Positions 9,908-20,209 of a DNA stretch of 64,000 nucleotides are shown here, piece by piece. Both the position numbers and the translations under genes were made by a program. This DNA comes from Paramoeba atlantica. Its lineage: Eukaryota > Discosea. Location of the stretch: the NCBI GenBank assembly GCA_977017575.1, contig CDRNVI010000177.1, forward strand, positions 186,001-250,000, in the 5' to 3' direction. Position 1 is the stretch's first letter. The number at the start of each line of letters is the position of its first letter. Below the pieces are notes generated by a model. The model did no database searches, was not told where the DNA came from, and was given only the letters and a program-made list of their open reading frames with translations.

Positions 9908-10807
9908 ATGGGTAAAGAAGATTCAATCCCAAAGTTCAAACCAGACAACTATCCAGACTGGTCCTTCAAAATGGCGGGACATCTCCTAGCAAAAGGCGTC
10001 TTTGGATCGATTGATCTTGTATCGAACGAATGGGAAACCAAAACCGACCCCCAAAAACAAGCCATGCGACTGAAAGCCTTCAATGAGATCTTAAAATCTC
10101 TTGCTGAACACAGCAGCGTAGCCCGAACATTCCAACACCACCAAGCACAACAACTCTGGAACCACATACGAACCGAGTTTGATCGAAACACACTTTCTAA
10201 CCAACTTGATCTCAATGAGGAGTTTATCAATTTTAAACACAAGGGAGGTGAAGATGTAGAATCATTTCTCATTCGCTTTGATGATCTTGTGAACCGCCTT
10301 CGTGCTATTGGACTGCCCCAAGATAACAACATCTGTTTCCTTCGTCTCCTCAAAGCTTTCCCTGATTCCCTCGAAGGTGTTCGCCAAAATTTGATTGTAA
10401 ACGGACAATACGATATCACAAATGCAAGAAGACTCGCCAGACGATTTTCATCCTCCTTCTCTCAACCTTCTGACTCTATTCTTCGAATTGGTGGGAAAAA
10501 TCGAGACAAACTCAACAAACATGTCTGCCAATATTGTCGTAAATCAGGACACTCTCGATTCAAATGCAGTATCCGATTAGCTGATGAAAAACTTGGTCTC
10601 CATCTTCCTAACCGTGATGCACCCTGGAGAGCCCAAATGGAAGAAACAATTCAAAAAAGGATTGACGAAGCTTTTAGAAAGGGTCTTGCAGAAGGCAAAC
10701 AAGAAAAACAAGAAGAAGAACCTGAAACTGAGAACGAAACGATGAATCTTATTCAAGAAGCATACGATGAAGCATACGATGAAACTGACGGCTTCTCTTT
10801 TCTTTGA
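9908..10807 (+). CDS. gag: Copia-type Gag polyprotein with zinc knuckle
   Basis: A 299-residue open frame encodes a nucleocapsid/capsid-type Gag. Residues 1-190 are the copia-family capsid region (start MGKEDSIPKF then NYPDWSFKM, with an LWNHIRTEF segment near residue 83 and SFLIRFDDLVNRL near 119). A CX2CX4HX4C zinc knuckle follows at C207, C210, H215 and C220. The tail (about 230-299) is highly charged, with an EDE-rich stretch and a repeated EAYDEAYDE. It would package element RNA into particles in the cytoplasm. The start is the first ATG, 47 bp after the left LTR. The frame is uninterrupted and keeps CpG, unlike most of the window. No pol follows. Confidence 0.92.
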   Translation: MGKEDSIPKFKPDNYPDWSFKMAGHLLAKGVFGSIDLVSNEWETKTDPQKQAMRLKAFNEILKSLAEHSSVARTFQHHQAQQLWNHIRTEFDRNTLSNQLDLNEEFINFKHKGGEDVESFLIRFDDLVNRLRAIGLPQDNNICFLRLLKAFPDSLEGVRQNLIVNGQYDITNARRLARRFSSSFSQPSDSILRIGGKNRDKLNKHVCQYCRKSGHSRFKCSIRLADEKLGLHLPNRDAPWRAQMEETIQKRIDEAFRKGLAEGKQEKQEEEPETENETMNLIQEAYDEAYDETDGFSFL

Positions 10808-11560
10808 ATTCATAAACTTGTCTTGTCTCCTTCTTTTGCCTTCTCTCCCTGAGCCTGAACGCGAAAACACTCTCTTCTTCTCCTCCAAAAACGGATAACC
10901 ACAACAAATAAGGAAATTTTTGCCTCCTTCCTTCTCGAACTCGGTCGGCTTCCGGAAAAAGAATCGAGTAGGGGGGAGAAACAACTCTTCTTCAGCTGCC
11001 AATAGAATTCCTCTTCCTCTTTTTCTCTGCACCCTCAATACCAAAACCTCCCAACACCTAAAATAGGTTATTTCCTTCCATCTTTTTCAAACTAACCAAC
11101 TGCATCTCAGAAATCCCCATGGAAAAGATGAAACCCCATCAGAGACGATAGGAACTTCATTTTCTCACCTAAATTTCTTGATCTCTTCTCTCCTGAGGGT
11201 TTTTCGCGCCGTGCTCGTCCCGGTTTTCCCTCGAACAAGGGTTTTCCCCACTTTTGTGGTTTTTCCCTTTTTACCAATGGATTTTTCACACAACTTCCTT
11301 CTCCTTGTGACCAAGTGAATAATGTTTCGAAATATATCAAATCAGTGAATGAAGTCAATGAGAACAAACCCCCAGGCTGGAGGGATGATTCCGACCCAAG
11401 GCCACCTGTTGACATGGAGCGCATAGAGGCATTGACCCAGTGCAGGAAACAAAGGCGGGAAAGTTATAAGTCCATTTCTGAACAGATGGCATCTCTTAGC
11501 TGGATAAAGACACGAAATTATCCTTCCGCACGTGTGACTCCGAACACATTGTTCAATCAC
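10808..11560 (+). other. Non-coding interior of the gag-only LTR element
   Basis: About 750 bp between gag and the right LTR has no protease, integrase or RT motif in any frame. A short frame (11315-11581) runs into the LTR and has no recognisable domain. This shows the element is non-autonomous by structure and not merely by point mutation. Confidence 0.7.
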
Positions 11561-11575
11561 AGGAATAGGGGGGAG
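11561..11575 (+). promoter_or_regulatory. Polypurine tract of the LTR element
   Basis: AGGAATAGGGGGGAG lies directly before the right LTR. It is purine-rich apart from one T, the position and composition expected of the plus-strand DNA primer in LTR retrotransposons. Confidence 0.8.
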
Positions 11576-11762
11576 CGTTGAAGTCTCACAATTCACTGAA
11601 TATTCCATATGACGAACAATGCATACATTCCTTTTTGACATTCGCATCTTCACTGAACTTACAATGCAGTCATCTTATTGCGAGGGTTGTCGCAAAGCAA
11701 TCTCTTCACAATAATAAATCATTCTCTGTTTTCCCAGTTTATTTGGCCTTGAGGAATTAACG
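11576..11762 (+). repeat. Right LTR (187 bp)
   Basis: Same sequence as 9674-9860 as far as I can read. It is followed by the second target duplication GGTGT at 11763-11767. Confidence 0.93.
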
Positions 11763-11767
11763 GGTGT

Positions 11768-11843
11768 GTATTATGAAGATGAGAATCAACATGATTGTAC
11801 CCTTCGCTTTGCTCTTGCTTGTCACAAGAAAATTGTTGAATAA
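11768..11843 (+). pseudogene. DDE-type transposase remnant, 3' end
   Basis: Reads VYYEDENQHDCTLRFALACHKKIVE and then a stop, as at the C-terminus of DDE_Tnp-type transposases (acidic patch, then a hydrophobic helix). It continues the 8840-9673 coding remnant once the LTR element and one copy of its target duplication are removed. Confidence 0.55.
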
Positions 11844-12799
11844 TTATTGATTAAAAATTTATTTCTTTTTTTTCTGATCTGAATTGAAAAAATATGGGGT
11901 TTTTTTAATGGGTCAACCCACCGATTTTTACGTTAAAAACTCGGGCTTGACTCTCTTTGGTTTTCTCTTCAAAAACAAAACCAAAAAACACAAAAAAAAT
12001 AATAAACATATCACATTTGGAACAATACATTCGAGTTCATTCTCCACATGTTCCGAAATTCACACATTCTGATACATCTCCTGTTTTTTTTTGTTTTTTC
12101 AAAAAAAATATTTGAAATTTCCTCTCTCTCTCTCTCAAAAAAAAGAGGAAGAAGAGGAAGAAGGATTTTGAAGAAGAAAGAGTTTCTTGAGACAAAGAAA
12201 ACAAAAATAAGACCACAACAAGTAAACAAACAACCTTCATTCTTTTTCCCAACTCATTTCCCAAATCAAATTCCACATTCAAATGTTTTCTTTTTCCTTT
12301 TGCCTCACAAACCCTTCCAAGAGTGTTTTCACCTTATCACCCCACAGTAAGAGGGGCATCATCAAACAACCTCATCCACCTTATGAAATGTTACCCTCAA
12401 TTTCCTTGCAAGTTACTCAAGTACTGGTTCTCAATCATTTGCCTCCACATACATTAACACAAAATATCAAGTAACTAAGTCAAAGAAGAGATGGACCTCT
12501 CGACATTTGAATAATGAGTTGAAATCAACCTTGTTATTTTTACTTCTCTCTCCTGGCCATGCCTGTAAACATGGATGGCGATCATTGGGATTATCCACAC
12601 ACCAAACCGAAAAAACCTCGAAAAATCAACCAACTTTGGAGCAAGCTACCAAAATGAAGCTCAACCCAAGGGAAGAAGCTCTTCCTGAAGACAGAGTTCC
12701 CCAGAGGAGAGGAATATCTCTCTCAATGACAAGGATCTTCAGCAAGATGATGAACCTCCCAAAGTGTCAGGATCGACCAGATCTCCGGAAGGACAAACA
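11844..12799. other. AT-rich spacer, no gene seen
   Basis: Contains a CT repeat at about 12121-12137 and A/G-rich stretches. Open frames are short and compositionally biased. I see no RNA gene or recognisable domain. Confidence 0.4.
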
Positions 12800-13090
12800 A
12801 AACAAAAACGAAACCCAATCCAAAGATCAAATCGAAAATGTGGGTTTTATTCAAGAAAACAAACAAAGGGAACATTTGAACAAGAGAGAAAATGTGGGAG
12901 CGGTAACAGTTGAGATGGGGGGTGTGATAGAAACAAAAAGGATTCAGAAATGGTGTTTTTGTGGAAGGAAACATGGACAAAATCAAATCAGGAAAGGAAA
13001 AAAATAAACATCAGGAAAAACAAGAAAAGGGAAAATAAAACAAAGGGAATATCAGAAAGGAAAAGAGGGAAGGAAAGAGAGAGAGAGAGG
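12800..13090 (+). repeat. Dispersed repeat R5, copy 1
   Basis: Imperfect match to the reverse complement of about 43440-43740. Shared words in order are ACATTTGAACAA, GAGAAAATGTG, GTGTGATAGA, ACAAAAAGGA and CAAAATCAAATCA. Not recognisably coding. Confidence 0.55.
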
Positions 13091-13939
13091 GCGGTGATCA
13101 ATTGGGGGAGTAGAGCAATAAGATGGCATCAAATTGAACAGAAGACAACTGAACAGGGTTCATAACAGGAAGACAATTCTCTCTTGAAAGAAGAGGACTT
13201 TGACTATGAGATATTGTGGGAGATGGTCACAAGTCTAGACCTAGAGAGAGCCAGAGTCTCAACTGAGAATGGCTTCCCAGTTATTCATTTTAATGGTGGA
13301 AAGAATTATCAAATGATGCTGCACAAGTGTTAGTCCTTATAAAAACAACACATCCCTGTTGCTCAACAGCTCAGCAGCAAGATGTTTCAACTCTTCAAGA
13401 GATAGTGTTTTGATTGGCGCTATGCGCATATTCCCCTTGGGGTTTCAGGTTTGTCAGAGCTGCAGACAGACACATTTCATACTGGCATGGAATTACCCTC
13501 TCCATGTGATTGAATTTCTCGCTCTACCAAATTGAGGTTGAAGGGTAAATGGCAAAAAGAAAGATTTTGGTGCAAGGAATTCAAGAATTATTTAAATCCA
13601 AAGTTGCTCAGTCTGAGTTTGCCCAAGCGTGGTTATCTGCTGCAAAAAGGCAAAAAGACACAGGGTTCATTTGTTGTTGGACAAGTCGTTCAGGACCAGA
13701 AGGATTATTATCCCTGTTGGTCTCTGAGATTGGAATCTCGACCAGTGTCACCGCTCTCGCTTCTTTCTTCTTTCTTTTTCACTTTTCTTTTTGTTCCTTC
13801 GTTCTCGTGAACGTTGTTTTCTTGTGTTCCGTTCGTGAGCCTGACGCTATTGGTTTTTTGTGTTCTGTTTATTGGGTTTTTTGTTGCCTAGTGCCTTTTT
13901 TACCCTTTGTTTTTCTGTTTGGCCGTATTGTGTACTACG

Positions 13940-14896
13940 ATGTCAGATACTCATGATTCTGATACCGAATACGAGGTCGCGATGGGCGATGCCACGCGAC
14001 CCACTGATCGTCTTGCTTCCTTGGAAAAGCGGTTTGATGCTCTCACTAGTTTGCTCCAAGCTGTTGTGGACAGGGATCCAAGCGGTCTCAACTCGTCTTC
14101 ATTGTCAACCCCACCCTCAAGCAACCTGTCTCCAGGTTCTGGTATCTCCTCCTCCTCGTCTTCTACATGCTCAACATGGTCTCCTCTGGATCCTCCCTCG
14201 TCTTCTCCCATCTTTGGTCAGAATACATTGAGCGCTCCCGCTCCTTCCCCCTCCCCTTCGCCACAGTCATTTACACCAGCTGGGTCGAGCGAAATTCCTG
14301 GCTTGTCCTTGCAAATTCCTCCTCCTGGTTTCATCAAACCGACTTGTGGTCGATCTACACTTAAACATGACCCCGCGCGGTCGTATATTTTGGATAACCC
14401 TTTTACCTGGCCTCAGTTTGAGCCTCTCAATCGTTGGGAGATGTGGGCCACATCGAAGAAGGCGGCAAGAAATGTTAATGAATTGTCTGTCCTCCGTACT
14501 TGTGATGCTCTCGTGGAAAAGGTCCTCGAGGAAGCCGTGTCGGGTGGAAATCCTGGTCACTATGCTAAGTTCCTGAGCCAGTTTATTCAGGTTTGTGCGG
14601 ACTTACTTCGCGACGCTGATTTGAGAGGGTGGGACCTTGCCCTTCCTGCGCATGGTATCACTACTGCCAGACCAAACAAAAAAGGTTGTTTCTCCTGCGG
14701 TGAAAGTGGTCACTCTTCTAGAAGTTGCCCTAATAAGGCCAAGGCTGCGGCAGCGCCTGCTCTGGTTGTCCCAAAGTCGGCTGAACAAGCTTTGAACCAG
14801 ATCAATGGTTCTTTGAATCAAGTTCCTGGTCCAGCAGTTCCTTCTTTCCCCATGGGTTTCTGGCCACCTTTCCCCCCTCAGTTCCCTAGTCTGTAG
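13940..14896 (+). CDS. DIRS-element Gag with zinc knuckle
   Basis: An open frame of 318 codons from the ATG at 13940 (MSDTHDSDTEYEV). It has an acidic N-terminus, a Ser/Pro-rich linker (about residues 50-135), a globular capsid-like part with WPQFEPLNRWEMWATSKKAAR near residue 155, and a CX2CX4HX4C zinc knuckle at C250, C253, H258 and C263, followed by an Ala/Pro-rich tail. The predicted role is RNA binding and particle assembly. An in-frame upstream ATG at 13907 would add 11 hydrophobic residues and seems less likely. The frame is intact and ends TAG. Confidence 0.8.
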   Translation: MSDTHDSDTEYEVAMGDATRPTDRLASLEKRFDALTSLLQAVVDRDPSGLNSSSLSTPPSSNLSPGSGISSSSSSTCSTWSPLDPPSSSPIFGQNTLSAPAPSPSPSPQSFTPAGSSEIPGLSLQIPPPGFIKPTCGRSTLKHDPARSYILDNPFTWPQFEPLNRWEMWATSKKAARNVNELSVLRTCDALVEKVLEEAVSGGNPGHYAKFLSQFIQVCADLLRDADLRGWDLALPAHGITTARPNKKGCFSCGESGHSSRSCPNKAKAAAAPALVVPKSAEQALNQINGSLNQVPGPAVPSFPMGFWPPFPPQFPSL

Positions 14897-15059
14897 CAAA
14901 TGCCTCCAGTCGCGGCGTCACCTGTGCCAATTCCCCCCCCTGTGCAGTCATCTGATACAACTGTGGTGAAAAAGAAGAGTCGTAAGAAGCGCAGGAAGTC
15001 ACACAACAGGGCTTCCTCCTCTAGTTCTTCCTCTTCTGAGGATCATTCCTGACCCTTTG

Positions 15060-16629
15060 GCCTGGTTGAAGGTTATGACACTGCCAAGAGCCCCCTTTTG
15101 CTCGCTTCATCCCCTCCCAAGCCGAACCAACCTTCCAGTGCAATTGCACAGTCGTTGAAGTGTGTGGAACACGTTACCTCTACCTTCAGATGTCCTGGAG
15201 TGGGTCAACACAGGGGTACGCATCCCGATAAATGCCAGTGCTCAGCCTTTTCATGCTCAGAACAAGTTTCCGGTGGAACACACTGCTTTTGTCACAAACG
15301 AAATTCAGAGGCTTCATCGTCTCTCTGTGGTGAAGGAGGTCAGCTCTCCCCCCTTTGCTGTAAATGCTCTCAAGACTGCACCCAAGAGTGGTTCGTGCCC
15401 GTGCAAGACTCTGAGACTGGTCGTTGTGGGTACACGAGTGGACAAACTTTATTCTCTGTATCAGAAGTTGAGGCTCAAAGTGATCCCATTCTTCTCCATG
15501 GTGATTCCCAAGGATGCTTACATGGTGACTATCGATCTGAGCGATTTCTATCTCCACTTCATGCTCCACCAGGACAGCCAACAGTGGATGGGCTTTCAGC
15601 TGAACGAGAAATTCTTCCTGTTCCTAGCCACAATGTTCAGATTCAAGATCTCAGCTTTTGTTGCAGCCAAAACTTCTCTGGAACTTGCAAAGATCCTTTG
15701 AGTCCTGTGCCCAGGAGTGTCCATTCTGGTGTGGGTCAACGACTTTCATAATGACAGCTTCTTCTCCTCTCTTTCTGGACCATATGGTTTGTGGTTTCAT
15801 TCTCCCCTTCTTCGAGAATCTGGGTTTCAAGATTGCCTTTCACAAGTGCAAATTGACTCCAACTCAGAATCTGGTGTACATGGGTCTCAGAATAGACTTG
15901 ACGATCTCCATGCTGTTCATAACAGAAGCAAGAAAAGAAAAGGCACTCACAGTCATCGAAAACATGATCGCTCTCTTGCTCTTAGGGAATGTCACAGCCC
16001 GGCAACTTGCCAAAGTGATGGGGATGCTAACTTCTCTGGCACCAGTGTTGGACATTGTCAAGATTGCCAGCCCAGCACAAAAACCCTTGAGGATTCTGAG
16101 ACCTACATGGATGTGGGATTCTTACGTGGTGGTTCCACCAATGACAGTCACAATCCTGACCTTTCTCTGGACTCAGATTTACGAGAACAATGGGAGGCCA
16201 TTCTCCCGCCCTCTACAAACCAAGATTGTTGTCTCGGATGCTTCCAAGTCAGAACATTGGACAGGATGGGGATTTGTGATAGATGCAGAGGAAGGTACAA
16301 TCTCGGTGGCAAGCCGGTTCAGCGACAAAACAGCAATGTTCTCCATTGCAGCACTGGAACTCTTGGCTTTCATGGAGGCAATACAGACCTCCCTCAACCT
16401 GAAGGTGATTCGGATGGGCAACACGATCCAACCTCTCATAGACAATGTGGTGGCTCTTTATGCTTTAAAGAAGGGGGGAAGCAGGAACAATTTTCTGGAC
16501 TCAATAGCAAGAAAGGCCGTTCTTCTTCTCCTACGGAACGATCTGCATTTGTGGAATCCTTGTTACATCCCGTCAGCAATAAATCCAGCCGACCTCCTTC
16601 TCGTCTCAATGATCGGGGATCTTGGATGA
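15060..16629 (+). pseudogene. DIRS reverse transcriptase and RNase H, frameshifted
   Basis: Frame 3 (15162-15701) carries the RT palm with motif A, MVTIDLSDFYLHFMLH. It stops at 15701, yet the expected motif C follows in that frame as VWVNDFH, where Asn replaces the first catalytic Asp of the usual DD pair. Coding then moves to frame 1 (to 16629) with LGFKIAFHKCKLTPTQNLVYMGLRID (thumb side) and an RNase H domain (IVVSDAS, AALELLAF and LIDNVVAL supply D, E and D). The last residues overlap the recombinase frame. Stops plus the altered catalytic residue indicate an inactive enzyme. Confidence 0.75.
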
Positions 16630-17909
16630 TGTTGCCTTGGGTTTGGTCACTTCTGCTGAGCATTGTTCCCCCCCTAGACATGGATCTGTTCGCCTGCAAT
16701 CTGTCAGCGGTTGTTCCTTGCTTCTTTTCAATGACCCTTTGTCCAAACAGTGCAGGTGTCAATGCATTTGCAAAAACTTGGCCACAGAAAGTGTGGATGT
16801 GTCCCCCTCTGAGTATAATCGCACCAACATTAGCAACTCTGTTCGAATCTCAAACACATGCCCTGGTCGTTGCGGTTACAACCCCTGTTACGTGGAAGTG
16901 CTTGGCTGCTCACTTTGGATTGGACATCAGGAACAATGCATCAACCAGTCGGTTGTTCAACAGAACTGTCACAGATTTCATTGACAAAATGGATAGCAGT
17001 TTGGTTTTGCCCAAACCTCTTTGTGACCCGCTCGAGCCCTCCACCAGAGCCAGCTACCTCACGATATGTGCGGCCTTCGACTCCTGGGCGTGTGAAAGAG
17101 ACTATTGCGCTTTCCCTGCGACAAATGCAGTGTTGTCAGAATATGTTCGGTCCAAACTAGCTCATGGTCTGGGGGCAGCAGCTCTCAGCGCCATTTCTGC
17201 AGTAAGAAGAATTCACAAAGATCTTGGCCTTACCCCACCAGTTGTGGATCAGTCAGTTGTCACTGCAGCTAGGAAGGTGCCAAGAAAACTCCCTGATGTT
17301 CAACCATTTCCCATGTCTCTGGCAATCCATGTGTGGGAAACTGGCTCCTCTTCAACCAAGTTCTATGCGGTCATTGCTGCATTGGCTTGTCGTCTAATGT
17401 TGCGCCCTGGTGAAATCAGTAAGATCCTCCTCTCGGACGTTCACCTCGCTCAAAGTGGTATTTGGGTACATCTCAGAGCAAGGAAGTCAGATAAGATCTT
17501 AAAGCGGAATCCATGGCACCTTTTGTCTTGCTCTTCGGATTCCATTAGAACCTTTTGCCTTCCATGCGCTGTTTACTTACTGTGTATTGCTCGATACGAA
17601 AATGGTACGGACGCAAGCCCACTGTTTGCAGATGCAAAAGAGTTTCCTCTTCCCCCTGGCATAATGGGCACCATTTTCAACTTTATTGCGGCAGCGGTGG
17701 ATCCTTCCATGGGCTCCAGATTCACAGGAAAAAGTGGAAGGGTTGGTGGTGCAATCAGTGCAGCTCTGGGCGGAGCCCCTGAATTGGTCATCCGTACGTG
17801 TGGAGATTGGCGCTCGGACGCTATCAGGAGATACATTGCTGGCATTATGGCGTCGAAAACAGAACTTTTCTCCTTGATGGTCTCGCCAGGGACCATGACC
17901 CAACCATAA
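16580..17909 (+). CDS. DIRS tyrosine recombinase (with RNase H-distal region)
   Basis: The frame-3 reading is open from 15717, but only the part from about 16580 is meaningful. It begins with SRLNDRGSWMMLPW and MDLFACNLS, a block typical of the segment after RNase H in DIRS and Ngaro polyproteins. From about 16980 a tyrosine recombinase follows: a core-binding helical region (STRASYLTICAAFDSWA), catalytic Arg I in LMLRPGEI, a basic strand RARKSDK, box II GKSGRVGGAISAALGG (His of HxxR apparently Lys), and GDWRSDAIRRYI with the nucleophilic Tyr. It would integrate circular element DNA. The overlap with the RT/RNase H frame is usual in DIRS elements. Confidence 0.75.
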
Positions 17910-17981
17910 CTATTTGTGCAGTCCTCTTTGGATTTCCTTCTGTCTTTCTCTCTTTTTCTTGTTTCTGTCTCCTTTTGTCTT

Positions 17982-18051
17982 CTCCATGAGTCTTGGCAGA
18001 GCGTGTGGCTGTTAACCACAAGGTCGGAGGTTCGAACCCTCCAGGTGGAGT
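17982..18051 (+). tRNA. tRNA-Asn (anticodon GUU) with shortened D-arm
   Basis: Anticodon stem TGTGG/CCACA with loop CTGTTAA gives anticodon GTT (Asn). The T-arm GGAGG/CCTCC with loop TTCGAAC is perfect, and a long T-run follows. The acceptor pairs weakly (CTCCAT with GTGGAG), and only 15 nt lie between acceptor and anticodon stem, so the D-arm is reduced to about 3 bp with a 4 nt loop. The usual upstream TCAACAAA-type flank is missing. The 5' half may have been replaced when the DIRS element arrived. Confidence 0.7.
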
Positions 18052-18439
18052 TTTTTTTTTTTTTTTTAAAAAAAATTACCCAAACCCCCTCAATAAGTTT
18101 GTGGATGCTTTTCAAGATTCATCAGACGCAAAATCAAGAGGGTTAATTGAGATAGTTTCAATTCCTGCACCTTCAACATTGGAGAACAATTCCCAAAAAG
18201 AGCAAAAAAAGAGGACTTACTTTCAAAATTGTTTTGAAAAGTTTCAAATTTTTTGTTGAAAAAGGAAGTTTCTGGAGTTTGGTGATCCCACAAAAAACAG
18301 ATCCACCATTTGGATGGAGAAAAACAAAAAGAACAAACAATGACCTCAAAAAAATAAGACCAATTCTGCCCCACTGATATGCGCAGGTGGTGTGTGTGTG
18401 TGTGGGGGCGCAGTTCCACAAAATTGAAGAAAAAAAAAG

Positions 18440-18511
18440 CTCCCTTGCCGGGAATCGAACCCGGGGTGGCCGGGTGAAAGCCGACCGTGTTACCGACTAC
18501 ACCACAAGGGA
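18440..18511 (-). tRNA. tRNA-Glu (anticodon UUC), copy 1
   Basis: Acceptor TCCCTTG/CAAGGGA, a full D-arm, anticodon stem GTCGG/CCGGC with loop CTTTCAC (anticodon TTC, Glu) and a canonical T-arm TTCGATT. The upstream flank on the sense strand is TTTTTTCAACAAAT. The gene body appears identical to that at 45649-45720, and about 30 bp of 5' flank is shared as well, so the pair arose by duplication. Confidence 0.95.
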
Positions 18512-19330
18512 ATTTGTTGAAAAAAGACAAAAAAGAACTGTTCTGTGCTTTGTCCAAAAGACCATCAACTGGGGAGGACTCTTTTCACAACTCCTTCAGT
18601 TAAATGAAGAACCTCAGTTAAAATGGAGATAAATCAGAATATTGTTGTGATTGGCATGCATGTGTGTTCAAACACCCTCCCCCCCTCCCCCCCTCCCCCA
18701 AGGAGCCTTTCTCAGTTCTTTTGTCAAAATCATTTTTTTCGAAACTTGATTTTTCGAAAAAAAAATCATTTCGAAACTTCATTCTTCGAAAAACTAACCA
18801 AAGAGAGGGACCATTCAAAGGGGCCTTGGAAAATAAGCGTCCACTTTAAAAAAATTTCTTTCATTTGGTCAGAATTCAAGGTTCTCAATGCCCCCTCTGA
18901 ATTTGGACTTGGAACTCTAAAACTGGAAAAATCAAGAAAACTGATTTGTGGGAGGTGTGTTTCATGATCTCCTCCAAAATAAAACTGGTTGTTGAAAAAA
19001 AAAAAAAGTAGGATGCGAAAAGAGGCAAATAACAGGAAAAAAAATATTTTATTTTTTTCTGACCAATTCGAAGAAAAAAAATATGCTTTTATTAAAATCA
19101 ACATCATCTTGCCTTTAATGAATCTCCCCCCCTCTCCTCTCAACTCAAGTCAAATACAATGTTCCCTGCCTGCCAACTGCTGGTAAATCTCTGATGAGAA
19201 AAAGGATAAAAAACAACTCTCTCTTTTGTCTGTTTTATTTTTTGGACTGAAAAGAAATTTTACAAAATTATCCTCTTGATTTGAGAGGAGTTCATATAGA
19301 TACATAGAAATGGCAAAATACAAAAAGGGA
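18512..19330. other. Spacer, no gene seen
   Basis: AT-rich with a C-run segment at about 18678-18703 and degenerate TTTTTCGAAAC-type inverted words near 18733-18790. No credible coding or RNA gene. Confidence 0.4.
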
Positions 19331-19336
19331 ATCCAC

Positions 19337-19450
19337 AAGAAAAGAAAAGAAAAGAAAAGAAAAGAAAAGAAAAGAAAAGAAAAGAAAAGAAAAGAAAAGA
19401 AAAGAAAAAAAAAACAAGAAAAGAAAAAAAAAAACAAGAAAAGAAAATAA
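19337..19450 (+). repeat. (AAAAG)n microsatellite
   Basis: About 14 perfect tandem copies of the pentamer AAAAG, then interrupted copies up to about 19450. A short (CAA)n run follows at about 19488-19508. Confidence 0.9.
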
Positions 19451-19535
19451 AAAGGAAAAACCAAAGGAAAAGAAACCTCTTAATTTCAACAACAACAACA
19501 ACAACAACCAAAAAAACACAAAGTGGTTCCACAAA

Positions 19536-19915
19536 GTCTCTTTCTCTTCGCTCTTTCTCCTCTTTCCCTTTCTCTTTGTCTCTTACCTTTCCCTTTTTCC
19601 CTTTTTCCCTTTCTCTTTCTCTCTCCCATCCCCCCCCTTTGCCTTTCTCTCTCTTCTCTCTCTCTTCTCTCTCTCTTTTTCTCCAGTTCTCTTTCTTCTC
19701 TTTCTCTTTCCCTCTTTCTCTTCGCTCTTTCTCCTCTTTCCCTTTCTTTCTCTTTATCTCTTACCTTTCCCTTTTCCCTTTCTCTTTCTCTCTCTCTTTC
19801 CCTCTTTCCCTTTTTCTTTCTCTCTTCTCTCTTTGTTTTTCTCTTTCTTTCCTCTTTCCCTCTTTCCCTTTTTCCCTTTCTCTCTTTCTCTCTTTCCCTC
19901 CTCTCTCTTTCTCTT
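19536..19915 (+). repeat. Long polypyrimidine tract
   Basis: About 380 bp composed almost only of C and T, with recurring CTTTCTC and CCCTTTTTCCC words. Apparent open frames on either strand (Phe/Leu/Ser-rich or Arg/Glu/Lys-rich) are composition artefacts. Confidence 0.9.
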
Positions 19916-20209
19916 CCCAAAGCCCCAAAACGAAAAAAAAAAGCGATTTTTGGGGCTCGTGATTTAGAACCTTAATTTTTCGGGGTGCGGAAAAGTGGGA
20001 AAAGATCCTCTTTTCGTCTTTTTTTGTGCCTTCATTTTTTTTTTGTTTTCCTCTCTCTCCTCCTCTCTGCGCTTTTTGTTGTTCTCTTTCTTTTTTTGTG
20101 TTCGACAACACTTGACATCATTCATCATCACGTCTCCTTTCTCTTCTTTTCTGACCCCCCTTCTTTCTCTCTTTTGTCCAACCCCTGAGTAAACAAAACA
20201 AGAGAGAGA

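Larger units (their letters stand above)
9674..11762 (+). mobile_element. Small copia-type gag-only LTR retrotransposon
   Basis: Two 187 bp direct repeats (9674-9860 and 11576-11762) that I read as identical flank a 1.7 kb internal region. The repeats start CGTT and end AACG. The element is flanked by a 5 bp target duplication GGTGT (9669-9673 and 11763-11767). The interior has a primer-binding site directly after the left LTR, one gag gene, and a purine tract before the right LTR. There is no protease, integrase or reverse transcriptase, so it must depend on another element's enzymes, like the gag-carrying non-autonomous elements called TR-GAG in plants. Identical LTRs imply recent insertion. 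Confidence 0.93.
13500..17980 (+). mobile_element. DIRS-like tyrosine-recombinase retrotransposon
   Basis: Gene order gag, reverse transcriptase/RNase H, tyrosine recombinase, with no integrase or protease, is diagnostic of the DIRS/Ngaro/PAT order. The coding span is 13940-17909; outer limits are uncertain because I could not find the expected split or inverted terminal repeats. CpG is abundant (14 in 14401-14700), so the copy is relatively young, though RT frames are shifted and one catalytic residue is altered. The 3' end lies about 70 bp before a tRNA-Asn gene whose 5' half is abnormal. Confidence 0.85.

Noticed and set aside
13549..13939. Separate host gene (MAKRKILVQGIQELFKSK...) before the DIRS gag
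   Set aside because: The first 70 residues look coding-like, but the frame then enters a T-rich hydrophobic stretch and overlaps the DIRS gag start. It is more likely 5' element sequence, and I could not support an independent gene.
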